This document shows positions 9,583 through 20,471 of a stretch of 64,000 nucleotides of DNA, in pieces. Below the pieces are notes generated by a model, which made no database searches, was not told the DNA's origin, and saw only the letters and a list, made by a program, of their open reading frames with translations. Made by a program: the position numbers and the translations under genes. This DNA is from Mucilaginibacter robiniae. Lineage in GTDB: Bacteria; Bacteroidota; Bacteroidia; Sphingobacteriales; Sphingobacteriaceae. The stretch spans positions 496,001-560,000 of the forward strand of contig NZ_CP051682.1 of NCBI RefSeq assembly GCF_012849215.1, given 5' to 3'. Position 1 is the first letter of the stretch. Each line of letters begins with the position of its first letter.

Positions 9583-9611
9583 TTGTCTCTATTCTCTTTA
9601 TTCTATCTTTG
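9583..9611 (+). promoter_or_regulatory. Predicted promoter of the Fur-family gene
   Basis: TATCTTTG at 9604-9611 fits the TAnnTTTG -7 consensus, and TTG at 9583-9585 lies 18 bases upstream. The start codon follows 20 bases after the -7 box. Confidence 0.5.
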
Positions 9612-9631
9612 AAAACTTAATTCCCAATTCT

Positions 9632-10099
9632 ATGCCTCTACAAGAAACCATTGATATGGTGAAGAAAATTTTCGAGGCGTATCTCGAAAATAAAAGTTTA
9701 CGGAAAACTCCTGAACGCTTCGCCATACTGGAGGAAATTTACTCACGTAATGACCATTTTGATGTGGAATCATTGTACATCCACATGAAAAATAAAAAGT
9801 ACCGCGTAAGCCGTGCTACAGTATACAACACGCTTGAACTTTTGGTATCATGTGATTTGGTCACCAAGCACCAGTTCGGCAAAAACATGGCGCAGTTTGA
9901 AAAATCGTACGGCTACAAACAACATGACCATATTATTTGCATTGATTGTGGTAAAGTAGTTGAATTTTGCGATCCGCGCATACAACAAATACAAAGTATG
10001 ATGGGCGACTTGCTAAAATTTGATATTAAACACCACTCTTTAAACTTATATGGTAATTGTACTAAATTAAAAGAGGGCTACTGTGACAGAAAAATTTAA
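9632..10099 (+). CDS. Fur-family metal-responsive transcriptional regulator
   Basis: 155 residues. A winged-helix DNA-binding domain covers about 15-95 ([29 protein letters not shown] as recognition region). A metal-binding dimerisation domain follows, with [16 protein letters not shown] and a late [10 protein letters not shown] providing His and Cys ligands, including the structural-zinc CxxC pair. It could be Fur, Zur or PerR, and sequence alone does not decide. It lies between relA/spoT and purA with its own promoter. The adjacent hairpin could affect its expression. Confidence 0.88.
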   Translation: MPLQETIDMVKKIFEAYLENKSLRKTPERFAILEEIYSRNDHFDVESLYIHMKNKKYRVSRATVYNTLELLVSCDLVTKHQFGKNMAQFEKSYGYKQHDHIICIDCGKVVEFCDPRIQQIQSMMGDLLKFDIKHHSLNLYGNCTKLKEGYCDRKI

Positions 10100-10133
10100 C
10101 TTTGCCGCTTAAAAATTAATAATTCAACTATAA

Positions 10134-11411
<1,278 letters not shown>

Positions 11412-11465
11412 TAACGTTAAACATTCTTGCAGGAGGATCGCCTTTCGCATAATGACATAAAGTTT

Positions 11466-11492
11466 AAAAAGGCCGGATTTACCGGCCTTTTT
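11466..11492. terminator. Intrinsic terminator after purA
   Basis: Stem 11466-11476 (AAAAAGGCCGG) pairs perfectly with 11482-11492 (CCGGCCTTTTT) around a 5-base loop. Its symmetric A/T tracts let it work in both directions. Confidence 0.9.
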
Positions 11493-11503
11493 AATTATCT
11501 ACG

Positions 11504-12772
11504 ATGATTTTTGAGGCAGATAACATAACCGTTTTCAAGCAAAAATCCCTGCGATGGGCTTCAGCTTTTAATGTGTGCTGCTACCTGGATTCCAACCAGT
11601 TTAAAGATCAATACAGCAAGTTTGATGCATTGATTGCGGTAGGTGTACGAGATGAAGTAACGGCACAGGCTGGGCAAGCTTTTGACGCTTTACATAATTT
11701 TCGCAACAAAAACCCAGATTGGATAACCGGATTTTTGGGCTATGATTTAAAGAATGAGATTGAACATCTAACTTCTAAAAACAGCGATTATCTGCACTTC
11801 CCTGATTTATACTTTTTTGCCCCACAACATTTGCTGATGATTAAAGACAATCAGGTTCAAATCAACACTCAAAATGCAGAAGCCGTATGGCGGGATATCA
11901 ACCAGCAAGAATTAATTCAGGACAACATTGCCCTTGACATCCACTTACAATCACGATTTAGTAAACAAGAGTATCTGGATGCTTTTGCACAGATTAAGCA
12001 GTATATAAACCGCGGAGACATCTATGTAACCAACTTTTGCCAGGAGTTTTATGCAGAAGGAGCTAACATCAATCCTTTACAGTTATTTACGGCTCTTCAT
12101 CATCTCTCGCCTAATCCGTTCACTTGCTTTTTCAAGCATTATCAGCAATACATTCTTTGTGCTTCACCCGAACGCTTTTTAGCTAAGCGGGAACATCAAC
12201 TTATTTCACAGCCTATCAAGGGCACGGCTAAGCGTTGTGCCACATCCGAAGAAGACCAGCGAATCATCAATTGCTTGCGCAACAGCATTAAAGAACAGCA
12301 GGAAAACGTGATGATTGTAGATTTGGTACGTAATGATCTGACCAAATCAGCGCAACCTGGCAGTGTTAAAGTAGAAGAACTGTTTGGCATATACAGCTTC
12401 AGGCAGGTACACCAAATGATTTCGACTGTTACCTGTACGTTACAGGATAATATACCAGCTGTTGAAGTTCTTAAAAACACCTTTCCCATGGGCAGCATGA
12501 CAGGAGCTCCCAAGTTGAAGGCCATGCAATTGATGGAGCAGCAGGAACGTACTCGACGTGGTATTTATTCGGGTACCATAGGTTACTTCGCTCCTGATGA
12601 CGATTTCGATTTTAATGTGGTTATCCGAAGTTTACTTTACAATGAAGCTAACCGGTACTTATCTTTTCAAGTAGGCAGCGCTATCACCCATGATGCCGTA
12701 GCCGAACAGGAGTACGATGAATGCTTACTGAAAGCTAAAGCTATTTTGCAGGTGCTGAACGCACAGATATAG
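11504..12772 (+). CDS. pabB: Chorismate-utilising enzyme, aminodeoxychorismate synthase component I type
   Basis: Aminates chorismate towards 4-amino-4-deoxychorismate for folate synthesis, normally with a glutaminase partner. The C-terminal chorismate-binding domain carries PIKGTAKR (about 237-244), VDLVRNDL and FPMGSMTGAPKLKAM. The N-terminal domain is short and divergent. At 422 residues it is nearer to PabB than to TrpE, and there are no trp genes nearby. The glutaminase is not adjacent. Anthranilate synthase or isochorismate synthase activity is less likely but not excluded. Confidence 0.8.
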   Translation: MIFEADNITVFKQKSLRWASAFNVCCYLDSNQFKDQYSKFDALIAVGVRDEVTAQAGQAFDALHNFRNKNPDWITGFLGYDLKNEIEHLTSKNSDYLHFPDLYFFAPQHLLMIKDNQVQINTQNAEAVWRDINQQELIQDNIALDIHLQSRFSKQEYLDAFAQIKQYINRGDIYVTNFCQEFYAEGANINPLQLFTALHHLSPNPFTCFFKHYQQYILCASPERFLAKREHQLISQPIKGTAKRCATSEEDQRIINCLRNSIKEQQENVMIVDLVRNDLTKSAQPGSVKVEELFGIYSFRQVHQMISTVTCTLQDNIPAVEVLKNTFPMGSMTGAPKLKAMQLMEQQERTRRGIYSGTIGYFAPDDDFDFNVVIRSLLYNEANRYLSFQVGSAITHDAVAEQEYDECLLKAKAILQVLNAQI

Positions 12773-12831
12773 CTTGCTTTTTATAAAGAAATAATCCTAT
12801 TACACCTTTCGAAAAGCTGATACATAATAAC

Positions 12832-13512
12832 TTAGGACCTCTTTAAAAATGGTGCCACTTTTTGCAAAGCAAACTCTAGCTGCTGTTCTGGGGTAATGTT
12901 AGTATTATCCAGAATAATAGCATCTTCTGCACGCATCAATGGGCTTTCTTTACGGGTAGTATCTGAATAATCGCGATGAGCCAAATTTTCAAAAATTTCC
13001 TCTAATGTAACATCTGGGTTTTTAGGCATTAGCTCTTTATAGCGGCGCTCGGCACGTATTTTCGGGTCGGCGGTCATAAAAATTTTCACTTGAGCGTTCG
13101 GGAACACGGTTGTTCCAATATCCCGCCCGTCCATTACAATGTTTTTAGACCGCCCCATGCGTTGTTGCTGGGCCACCATCTCTTTACGCACCTCACGAAT
13201 AGCTGAAACTGGGCTTACGTTTTCTGATACTGGCATCAAACGAATCTCATCTGATACCTCTTCGCCATTCAACGTAATATGTGTTTCGTAATCGCGCGAG
13301 TGAAAATTTAAGTGAATGTTTTCTAAAGCTTCAACCACCTGGCCTGTGTTATGAATATCAATGTTGTGCCTCAAGAAATACAAGGTTACAGCGCGATACA
13401 TAGCGCCACTATCAACATAAATAAAGTGTAAATTCTTGGCGAGGGCCTTAGCTAAAGTACTTTTTCCGCAGGATGAATAGCCATCAATGGCTACCACAAT
13501 GTTGTTGCTCAT
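12832..13512 (-). CDS. cmk: Cytidylate kinase
   Basis: Phosphorylates CMP and dCMP with ATP. It has a P-loop GYSSCGKST near the N-terminus, the NMP-binding VDSGAMYRAVTLY segment, the CMP-specific MDGRDIGTTVFP string and the lid region RAERRYKEL. I chose the ATG at 13512 (226 residues, MSNNIVVAIDG). An upstream in-frame start would add six unconserved residues. It is divergent from the ArfB-type gene across about 66 bp and convergent with pabB. Confidence 0.95.
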   Translation of the reverse strand: MSNNIVVAIDGYSSCGKSTLAKALAKNLHFIYVDSGAMYRAVTLYFLRHNIDIHNTGQVVEALENIHLNFHSRDYETHITLNGEEVSDEIRLMPVSENVSPVSAIREVRKEMVAQQQRMGRSKNIVMDGRDIGTTVFPNAQVKIFMTADPKIRAERRYKELMPKNPDVTLEEIFENLAHRDYSDTTRKESPLMRAEDAIILDNTNITPEQQLEFALQKVAPFLKRS

Positions 13513-13578
13513 CGGGGTGCTAAGGTACAAATTATGTACTTATTTTGTGTACCGCCCAGATTAAACTTAGCTTTGATC

Positions 13579-13986
13579 ATGAATTTTACTAAAGCCGACT
13601 TGCAAAAAGAAGTAAGCTACAAAACATCCCGCAGCGGTGGCAAGGGTGGTCAAAATGTAAACAAAGTATCTACCAAAGCAGAATTACTGTTCAGCATACA
13701 ATTATCCGTTTTGTTTACGGATGAAGAGAAAGCACAACTAAGCCATAAGTTGCAAAACAGGTTTAATAAAGACGGCTTGGTACAGGTAATTAGCGAAGAG
13801 GAACGTAGCCAGTACCTAAACAAAGAACGTGCTTTAGGTAAATTATACCTTTTGCTGGCTCATGCCTTACACATACCCAAAGTACGTAAACCAACTCAAA
13901 TAAGTAAGGCAGCTAAAGCTGTCAGATTGCAAAACAAGCGCCTGCAATCAGTAAAAAAGCAGTTGCGCAGCAGAGGGTTTAAGTAA
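13579..13986 (+). CDS. arfB: ArfB-type peptidyl-tRNA hydrolase (ribosome rescue)
   Basis: A codon-independent release factor that frees nascent chains from stalled ribosomes. The GGQ motif is present in SGGKGGQNVNKVSTKAEL, and the C-terminus is a basic tail (KRLQSVKKQLRSRGFK) of the kind that enters the mRNA channel. From the ATG at 13579 it is 135 residues, typical of ArfB/YaeJ. An upstream in-frame start at 13534 adds a segment unlike the family. Its stop codon abuts the stop codon of the convergent lepB with no spacer. Confidence 0.88.
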   Translation: MNFTKADLQKEVSYKTSRSGGKGGQNVNKVSTKAELLFSIQLSVLFTDEEKAQLSHKLQNRFNKDGLVQVISEEERSQYLNKERALGKLYLLLAHALHIPKVRKPTQISKAAKAVRLQNKRLQSVKKQLRSRGFK

Positions 13987-15099
13987 TTAGTGAATGGGTT
14001 TTAAAATCCGGTTCCAGCGGACTTTGTTTAGCAAGCTTTCTGTAGAATCCAAACTCATGCAGGTAATCATAGCTTTACCAACAATATGATCTTCGGGTAC
14101 ATAACCCCAAAAGCGTGAATCAAGTGAATTGTGTCGGTTGTCACCCATCATCCAATAATAATTCATTTTAAAAGTATAGGTATTTGCCTTTTTACCGTTT
14201 ATGAAAACCTCAGTGCCTTTTAGCTGCACTTTGTTATTCTCATACAGTTCAATAGCTCTCCGATACAAAATTAAGTTTGCTTCATTCAATACTATCGTCA
14301 TTCCTCTTTTGGGCAACACCAATGGGCCATAATTGTCCTCATTCCATTTAAATTTAGCATTGTGCGGAAACACATTAGCATCGTACATGCCTGCTGGCTC
14401 AACCACGGGTGATACTTGTTTGATATTGCTGTAACTTTTAAAAGCAGCTAATCCATCTTGTGGAATAATCATGATATAGGTTTGCTCATTAAATTGCTGT
14501 AATACCTCAACATGTAAATTATGCAATAACTGCGGATTAATATCAGCACCATCTGTAACTACTTTGTAAGATGTTTGTGCTTTTTCAGCATTAGGTGCGG
14601 CCTTGCCATTAATGTAAACTTGCGCATTTACGATGGTGAGCTTATCTCCAGGCGTTGCTTGGCAACGTTTGATTAATGCAGTTCTTTCATCAACAGGTTT
14701 GTTATAACTCGGATCGGCTTCTTCAGGTTTGTTAAATACCACAATGTCGCCTTTCTTTACTTCGGATAAGCCTGGCAAGCGAAAGTAAGGCAGCTTGATA
14801 CCATCCCAATAGGTTTTAATTTGATGAGAAGTAATCGTTGGTTCTAAGAAGGGGATAGACACTGGGGTAAAAGGCATGCGTGGCCCGTAGCTAATTTTGC
14901 TTACAAACAAATAATCGCCCGTAAGCAAAGTGCCCTCCATTGATCCGGAAGGAATGGCATAAGCCGAAAATAGCAGCCCACGTACAAGCGTGGAAACTAT
15001 CAATGCAAATAAGATAGCATCTCCCCATTCACGAAGTGCTGATTTCTTGGGTGAGTTACTTTGATCATTTTTTGATTTACGGTTGAATTTCCACTGCAT
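13987..15099 (-). CDS. lepB: Signal peptidase I
   Basis: Cleaves signal peptides from exported proteins at the inner membrane. A membrane anchor spans about residues 27-48. The catalytic serine is S53 (PSGSMEGTL) and the general base is probably K144 (ALIKRCQATPGD). The late MGDNRHNSLDSRFWG box is intact. At 370 residues it exceeds E. coli LepB, with extra sequence between the K144 and MGDNR boxes, as often seen in Bacteroidota. The LpxR-type gene lies upstream on the same strand, about 107 bp away. Confidence 0.95.
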   Translation of the reverse strand: MQWKFNRKSKNDQSNSPKKSALREWGDAILFALIVSTLVRGLLFSAYAIPSGSMEGTLLTGDYLFVSKISYGPRMPFTPVSIPFLEPTITSHQIKTYWDGIKLPYFRLPGLSEVKKGDIVVFNKPEEADPSYNKPVDERTALIKRCQATPGDKLTIVNAQVYINGKAAPNAEKAQTSYKVVTDGADINPQLLHNLHVEVLQQFNEQTYIMIIPQDGLAAFKSYSNIKQVSPVVEPAGMYDANVFPHNAKFKWNEDNYGPLVLPKRGMTIVLNEANLILYRRAIELYENNKVQLKGTEVFINGKKANTYTFKMNYYWMMGDNRHNSLDSRFWGYVPEDHIVGKAMITCMSLDSTESLLNKVRWNRILKPIH

Positions 15100-15206
15100 A
15101 GCATTTGTGTTTTGCTATACGTTGGATGAAATACCAAAAGCATTGTTACAGAAAAACTTAAAAATAGTTATCTAGTAGTTTCACGCTTTTGATATCATGT
15201 TAACCA

Positions 15207-16175
15207 TTATTTAAAGCGATATAACAACGTAACGGTACCCCACTTATGAGTACGTACCATACGCGTTACATCACGGCTATGAATAACAGCTCCAGCATCA
15301 AGTACCCAGCGACTACCCGAATAAGCTACTCCTATTTGCTGACTAAAAACAGAATGCTCCGGTGTCCCGGTTACTTCATCGCCTGCTGTATGTTTGAAAA
15401 TATTGCCTTGTACCGTAGCATCGTAACCTATATAATTATACATAGGCTTGTAGTACAAAAACACTTCGTGTTGATGTAACGGTGTTAATCCAACTTTGCT
15501 GGCAGTACTTTGTGTACTTACTGAATTGTAAAGCGCATTAAAATTGCCCACACGTAATAAAGGGCCTATGCCTGCGCCAATAAAGCCCGTACCTATATTA
15601 GCGTAAGTACTGCCCGACACATCAATCCATTTTGCTCTTGCCAATAACTTGTTATACTCGCCTGAAAAGTTTAGTTGAAAACTGTTTTTAACTTGATAAT
15701 GCCAGCCTTGTAAGGTGTAAAAACCAAAAGTATTATGAATGAGGTTTTGCGCCTCTGCTCCTAAAGCAGCCGGGCCTATTATGCCTGTTTGCAAACTTAT
15801 TTTCAAGTTACTTTCATTTTTGTACAGTAAGTTCAAGTTAGCCCCTGCATAAAGATAAGCAGCAAACGGCCGGTCAATAAATTCTTTATCAGGTACTGAG
15901 CCGCTTTGTGGGTTATACATTTTCTGTCCTAACTCAATACCCAATACACGGTTAGCCAAACGTGTAGCACTCGGATTATTGATAGACAAGGCCTGTCTAT
16001 AATAAATAAATATGCCGTTGGTATAATACTGATCGGAGCCCTGCCCTAAGTACGAATCATTATCAGTTTGTATGCCTATTTCGTGGGTGCGAACTTTAAC
16101 CTGCTCTACTTGTGCCAGCAAATTGCTTAGGCTAAAACTAAACAGAATGGTAGCCGTTAAAAGTTTAAATTTCAT
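15207..16175 (-). CDS. LpxR-type lipid A deacylase (outer membrane)
   Basis: 322 residues with a signal peptide ending near LLAQ. It matches the LpxR/DUF2219 family, outer-membrane barrels that remove the 3'-acyloxyacyl group from lipid A. N39-D40 in QTDNDSYLG corresponds to the conserved Asn-Asp pair. TNGIFIYYRQ follows, and LQGWHYQVKN holds the expected catalytic histidine. The C-terminus VTLLYRFK fits a terminal beta strand. Whether it deacylates lipid A here is inferred from the family. Confidence 0.8.
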   Translation of the reverse strand: MKFKLLTATILFSFSLSNLLAQVEQVKVRTHEIGIQTDNDSYLGQGSDQYYTNGIFIYYRQALSINNPSATRLANRVLGIELGQKMYNPQSGSVPDKEFIDRPFAAYLYAGANLNLLYKNESNLKISLQTGIIGPAALGAEAQNLIHNTFGFYTLQGWHYQVKNSFQLNFSGEYNKLLARAKWIDVSGSTYANIGTGFIGAGIGPLLRVGNFNALYNSVSTQSTASKVGLTPLHQHEVFLYYKPMYNYIGYDATVQGNIFKHTAGDEVTGTPEHSVFSQQIGVAYSGSRWVLDAGAVIHSRDVTRMVRTHKWGTVTLLYRFK

Positions 16176-16204
16176 GAAAGGGTGTAAAGATTTGCTAAAA
16201 TAAA

Positions 16205-16228
16205 AAAGCCGGATAAATTTCCGGCTTT
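16205..16228 (-). terminator. Intrinsic terminator after lon
   Basis: AAAGCCGG (16205-16212) pairs with CCGGCTTT (16221-16228) around 8 bases. Read on the minus strand the stem is followed by a T-rich run, correctly placed after lon, whose stop lies about 54 bp upstream in that direction. Confidence 0.8.
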
Positions 16229-16281
16229 ATATTATTCAAAGTAACTGATTTGCACTCTAAAAGCAGATGGCAAATCAATTA

Positions 16282-18765
16282 TTAATAGTTCAATTCGTTA
16301 ACTGGCTTAGGCTCTTTTTTGATAGTTAAATCAAGCGCATCCGGAACTTTCTGATCAAGCAACGCCAAGTTAATCACCTCGCGCATATCTTTTACATAGT
16401 GGAAGGCCAACTCTTTAATATAATCTTCTTTAATTTCCAATATATCTTTGCGGTTGGATTGGCACAAAATAATTTCCTTGATGTTAGCCCGTTTAGCAGC
16501 CAATATTTTTTCCTTAATACCACCTACTGGCAGTACACGTCCTCGTAAGGTAATCTCACCCGTCATGGCCAAATGCGGTTTTACCTGACGCTGGGTAAAG
16601 GCCGAAGTAAGTGCCGTTAACATAGTAATACCAGCCGATGGGCCATCTTTAGGTGTTGCGCCTGCCGGAACGTGTATATGTACATCCCATAGCTCAAAAA
16701 GCCGTGGATCAATATCAAAATAGCTGGCATGTGCTCGTAAATAAGCCAAAGCAATAGTAGCTGATTCCTTCATTACATCACCCAAGCTTCCGGTTAAGGT
16801 AAGTCGTCCTTTACCGGGACTTAAGCTGGCCTCAATAAACAAAATATCACCGCCTACCTGTGTCCAAGCTAAACCGGTAACTACACCAGCCACCTCGTTG
16901 CCTTCATATAAATCTTTATCGTACAGCGGTGCACCTAATATTTTTTCAACATCCTTCTTGCTCACGTTTGAACTGTATTCTTCCTCCAGAGCAATGCTTT
17001 TGGCAATACCACGAACTACCGAACCCACCTTCTTCTCCAATGCACGAACACCCGACTCACGCGTATAATCCTCAATGATTTTTTCCATCACGTCATTTTT
17101 AATCATCACGTTTTTGGATTTTAAACCATGAGCTTCGCGTTGCTTAGGCAATAAATGTTGCTTAGCAATTTCTATTTTCTCTTCAATAGTATAACCGTTT
17201 ACTTCAATAATTTCCATTCGGTCAAGCAATGCCGGCTGAATGGTGCTTAAACTATTGGCTGTCGCGATGAACATTACGTTGGATAAATCGAAATCCAATT
17301 CTACGTAATGGTCATAAAAAGAACTATTCTGTTCAGGATCCAGCACTTCAAGCAAAGCTGATGAAGGGTCACCTCTAAAATCGTTACCTACTTTATCAAT
17401 CTCGTCTAAAATAAATACAGGATTAGCTGCACCTGCTTTTTTGATAGATTGGATAATACGACCTGGCATAGCGCCGATATATGTTTTACGGTGCCCACGT
17501 ATTTCGGCTTCATCCCTTACCCCACCTAAAGCCATACGCACATATTTACGCCCCAAAGCCTTAGCTATAGATTTACCCAAAGAGGTTTTACCTACCCCAG
17601 GAGGACCTACCAAGCACAAAATAGGTGCTTTCATGTCGTGCTTCAGTTTTAGCACGGCTAAGTATTCAATAATACGTTGCTTAACTTTGTCTAAGCCAAA
17701 ATGATCTTTGTCCAGAACCTTTTGAGCACGCTGCAGATCGAAATTATCCTTAGTGAACTCGTCCCAAGGTAAATCCAACAGCAGTTCCAAGTAATTAATC
17801 TGTACTGAATAATCAGCAGCAGCCGGATTAATGCGTTGTAGCTTTTCCAACTCTTTGTTAAAGTGGCTGGCTACTTCTTTACTCCACTTCTTCTTAGCAC
17901 CGCGATTTCGCAGGTTTTCAATTTCCAGATCAGGAGATGTACCACCCAACTCTTCCTGAATGGTTTTCAGCTGCTGATTTAAAAAATAATCACGCTGCTG
18001 CTTATCTAAATCTGTACGTACTTTAGTTTGTATCTGATTTTTTAGCTCCAGCATCTGCAAATCAGTAGTCAGGTGCTCTAAAACCATTTTAGCCCGATCA
18101 CGCAAACTGGCTGTTTCTAACAGCAACTGTTTAGCTGCCATATCCGCATTCATGTTCGAGGATATGAAGTTGATCAGAAACGAGGTACTCTCTATATTTC
18201 TTATAGCAATACCTGCCTCGCTCGGAATGTTTGGCGAAAGCTGGATGATGCTCATAGCCATATCCTTAATGGAGGATACCATGGCCTTAAATTCTTTATC
18301 TTCGTTAAAAGCGGTTTCATGAAAAGGCTCAACCGATGCTTTTAGGTAAGGATCGTTTTGCAATTCTTCTTTCAATACAAAGCGCTTTTTACCCTGCAAA
18401 ATAACGGTAGTATTACCATCGGGCATTTGCAGCATTTTAATAATCAGAGCTGTAGTACCTACCTGATGTAACTGATTGAAGGTTGGGTCTTCAACACTTA
18501 CATCCTGTTGGGCAACAACGCCAATAATGCGGTCACCTTTATTTACATCCCGTATTAATTTGATAGATTTATCACGACCTACCGTTATTGGGATGACAAC
18601 GCCTGGAAACAGCACCGTGTTTCGGAGTGGCAATATAGAAAGCACTTCCGGAACCTGTTGATTATTCATTTCTTCCTCATCCTCTGTCGACATCAACGGG
18701 AAGAATTCTGAATCTTCATTAATTACAGGTAAAGCACTATTAAAATCAAATGGATCAAAACTCAT
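16282..18765 (-). CDS. lon: ATP-dependent protease Lon
   Basis: A homohexameric cytoplasmic protease that degrades misfolded and regulatory proteins. Layout: N-terminal LON substrate domain (about 40-240), coiled segment (about 240-320), AAA+ module with Walker A GPPGVGKT (387-394) and Walker B FILDEIDK (451-458), then the peptidase domain with S710 (KDGPSAG) and K753 (GGIKEK) as the catalytic dyad. 827 residues, complete. The upstream region holds a minus-strand -7-like box and a small inverted repeat. Confidence 0.97.
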   Translation of the reverse strand: MSFDPFDFNSALPVINEDSEFFPLMSTEDEEEMNNQQVPEVLSILPLRNTVLFPGVVIPITVGRDKSIKLIRDVNKGDRIIGVVAQQDVSVEDPTFNQLHQVGTTALIIKMLQMPDGNTTVILQGKKRFVLKEELQNDPYLKASVEPFHETAFNEDKEFKAMVSSIKDMAMSIIQLSPNIPSEAGIAIRNIESTSFLINFISSNMNADMAAKQLLLETASLRDRAKMVLEHLTTDLQMLELKNQIQTKVRTDLDKQQRDYFLNQQLKTIQEELGGTSPDLEIENLRNRGAKKKWSKEVASHFNKELEKLQRINPAAADYSVQINYLELLLDLPWDEFTKDNFDLQRAQKVLDKDHFGLDKVKQRIIEYLAVLKLKHDMKAPILCLVGPPGVGKTSLGKSIAKALGRKYVRMALGGVRDEAEIRGHRKTYIGAMPGRIIQSIKKAGAANPVFILDEIDKVGNDFRGDPSSALLEVLDPEQNSSFYDHYVELDFDLSNVMFIATANSLSTIQPALLDRMEIIEVNGYTIEEKIEIAKQHLLPKQREAHGLKSKNVMIKNDVMEKIIEDYTRESGVRALEKKVGSVVRGIAKSIALEEEYSSNVSKKDVEKILGAPLYDKDLYEGNEVAGVVTGLAWTQVGGDILFIEASLSPGKGRLTLTGSLGDVMKESATIALAYLRAHASYFDIDPRLFELWDVHIHVPAGATPKDGPSAGITMLTALTSAFTQRQVKPHLAMTGEITLRGRVLPVGGIKEKILAAKRANIKEIILCQSNRKDILEIKEDYIKELAFHYVKDMREVINLALLDQKVPDALDLTIKKEPKPVNELNY

Positions 18766-18806
18766 TAAATACCCTTTCTATATGGTAGAAAAACGTCATG
18801 TTGTCA

Positions 18807-18824
18807 GTTTACAAGACTGTAAAC
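18807..18824. repeat. Short inverted repeat in the lon leader
   Basis: GTTTAC (18807-18812) and GTAAAC (18819-18824) are separated by 6 bases. The repeat lies between the predicted lon -7 box and the start codon, a position suitable for a dimeric repressor. It may be coincidental in AT-rich DNA. Confidence 0.3.
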
Positions 18825-18837
18825 CTTACTAAACAAG

Positions 18838-18845
18838 CAAAAGTA
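18838..18845 (-). promoter_or_regulatory. Candidate -7 box for lon
   Basis: Minus-strand TACTTTTG matches TAnnTTTG, about 73 bp before the lon ATG. No TTG or TTTG lies at the expected -33 distance, so an activator or another promoter may be needed. Confidence 0.3.
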
Positions 18846-19012
18846 ACGTTTTATAATTTAAGCCTGTACTAGCTCAATTGATATGCCAATACTTCATGGC
18901 TAACGCTTAATAGAAATATTATTTTCAACGCTTTGTATAACAGATATTTATACATTAAGCATCAACTCAAACCTGTTATATTAAATTTATAAGTTATTAC
19001 TTTTTGTCATAA

Positions 19013-19143
19013 CTAAACTAAGATTTTCCCTTAATTACCAAACATTTATGCTGCAAACACCTTAGGCAACAGAGTAACAGTAAATCAGCATGGGAAAAAC
19101 ATTACCCAATTTTATTCTATTTATATAGAAATGCTTAGTTTAG
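19013..19143 (+). ncRNA. Candidate structured noncoding RNA (unconfirmed)
   Basis: Four compatible helices can be read: P1 10 bp (19013-19022 with 19134-19143), P2 7 bp (19024-19030 with 19092-19098), P3 6 bp (19048-19053 with 19086-19091) and P4 6 bp (19115-19120 with 19125-19130, 4-base loop). P3 stacks directly on the 3' arm of P2. A near-consensus box (TACTTTTTG, one extra T) at 18998-19006 would start transcription close to the first base of P1. All helices are exact Watson-Crick pairs. No known RNA family is recognised, and the strand is chosen only because of the box. Confidence 0.25.
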
Positions 19144-19264
19144 GCAGTAGTAAGCATATGGTGCTCAGCTCGAAAAAGTTTTTCACAAAAGTTGTTGTAG
19201 ATACAATAAATAACAAAGGCCTAAGTTATTGTAGTATTAAATTTGTTTAACAAATTAACTGGTC

Positions 19265-19885
19265 ATGAGACTCTCTGTCATCTTGTCTTTCCTGCTTGTT
19301 TCTTCTTTAGATGGTATTGCGCAAAACGCTTATTTTAAGCTGGGCTACCAATCTTTTATGGATAAAGACTTTAAAACAGCCGTACGCCAGTTAGAAAAAG
19401 CCTGCATGGCCGACTCCAACAATACTAATGCTTTGTGGATGCTGGCTTACTCTTACTTTCATAGTGATAATTACAAAAAATCAGTAACGACGTATACTCG
19501 TGTAATTACTCTTAACCCAACCGATCAGGATGCCTACTACTTCCGCTCTAAAGCAAAAAGTAACTTGGCTAAAGATGTACAGTTATCATTAGATGACAAA
19601 GAGAAATGCATGCTGGGTGCTATCAATGATTTAACTAAAGCTCTATTAATTAAACCTAACGAAACACGTTTCTATCAAACTCGAGGACTAGCATACCGGG
19701 ATTATGCCACCTTCAAACTACAAGCTAATATGCATTATTACGACCGTAATCGTGGTATAAATGCTTTGAAAGCAGAAATCGCTGATTTCGAAAAAGTAAT
19801 GAACGAAAATCCAGGCCGTATGGATATCGCCTCCTTGCTTGATATAGCTAAAGAGAAATTAGCTACTGTAGTTGGCCACCACTAA
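19265..19885 (+). CDS. Exported TPR-repeat protein
   Basis: 206 residues with a signal peptide (hydrophobic 3-17, ending near GIAQ). At least three tetratricopeptide-like repeats follow (about 23-56, 57-90, 108-140), recognisable from AYFKLGYQSFMDKDFKTAV and ALWMLAYSYFHSDNYKKSV. Such repeats mediate protein-protein contacts, and the partner is unknown. It is divergent from lon, downstream of a long structured gap, and convergent with a lipoprotein gene 16 bp away. Confidence 0.75.
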   Translation: MRLSVILSFLLVSSLDGIAQNAYFKLGYQSFMDKDFKTAVRQLEKACMADSNNTNALWMLAYSYFHSDNYKKSVTTYTRVITLNPTDQDAYYFRSKAKSNLAKDVQLSLDDKEKCMLGAINDLTKALLIKPNETRFYQTRGLAYRDYATFKLQANMHYYDRNRGINALKAEIADFEKVMNENPGRMDIASLLDIAKEKLATVVGHH

Positions 19886-19901
19886 AACCTGCCAAGAAAT
19901 T

Positions 19902-20471
19902 TTATTTCAAAGTACCAATAGTTCCTTTAATCTGGTAGCGGTTACTGCCTAAAAACTTCACTTGCTGTAGTTTATCAATCAAGTACAACGAATCTGGAAA
20001 ATACACCAACTGTTCAGTTGTTTGATATAGTAAGTTTTTGGTGTAATTACTTATAATAATCTTTTTAACAGTTTTATCCTGTTTATAAATTACCATACGG
20101 TGGGTAATCAGCTCCGAATATTTTGCAGTATAAATAATTGAATCGGCTGCTTGCTGTATAGTGTAGCTTTGCCGCCAAGCGGGTTTATTTAAATCTGACG
20201 CACTAAATGGTTCCAGTTCGCGCCCCCAATTAACAATACGCAGTTGCTTGGTTTCACTAACGCTATTATTATGCTGAACAGTTTTAGTAACTATTACTTG
20301 TGCACGGGTAAGACGAGCAGAATCGGCTTTGATAAACTTCTTTAATTCAAAGTATTTAACCGAGCCTTCGGTTGATTTAACATCCGGTTTGCATGCATAC
20401 AAGCCGGATGTTAAAAAAACAACACTTCCCCATATAGCAACCTGTTTAATGAATTGATTACACCAATACAT
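19902..20471 (-). CDS. Lipoprotein of unknown function
   Basis: 189 residues. The N-terminus has a hydrophobic stretch followed by SGLYAC, a lipobox placing lipidation at C27. The mature part is rich in beta-type sequence and Lys/Thr. I do not recognise a domain. Its start overlaps the gpmI stop by 14 bp, so it is probably translated from the gpmI transcript. A relation to glycolysis is not implied by the sequence. Confidence 0.65.
   Translation of the reverse strand: MYWCNQFIKQVAIWGSVVFLTSGLYACKPDVKSTEGSVKYFELKKFIKADSARLTRAQVIVTKTVQHNNSVSETKQLRIVNWGRELEPFSASDLNKPAWRQSYTIQQAADSIIYTAKYSELITHRMVIYKQDKTVKKIIISNYTKNLLYQTTEQLVYFPDSLYLIDKLQQVKFLGSNRYQIKGTIGTLK

Larger units (their letters stand above)
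18766..19264. other. 499-bp divergent noncoding gap between lon and the TPR gene
   Basis: No plausible protein-coding gene is visible. Besides the lon leader, the gap holds a possible nested RNA structure (19013-19143), described separately. A TAAATTTG box near 19239-19246 could be the -7 element of the TPR gene. Confidence 0.6.

Noticed and set aside
13984..13989. TAATTA palindrome where two convergent stop codons abut
   Set aside because: A simple consequence of TAA stops meeting tail to tail; no further structure.
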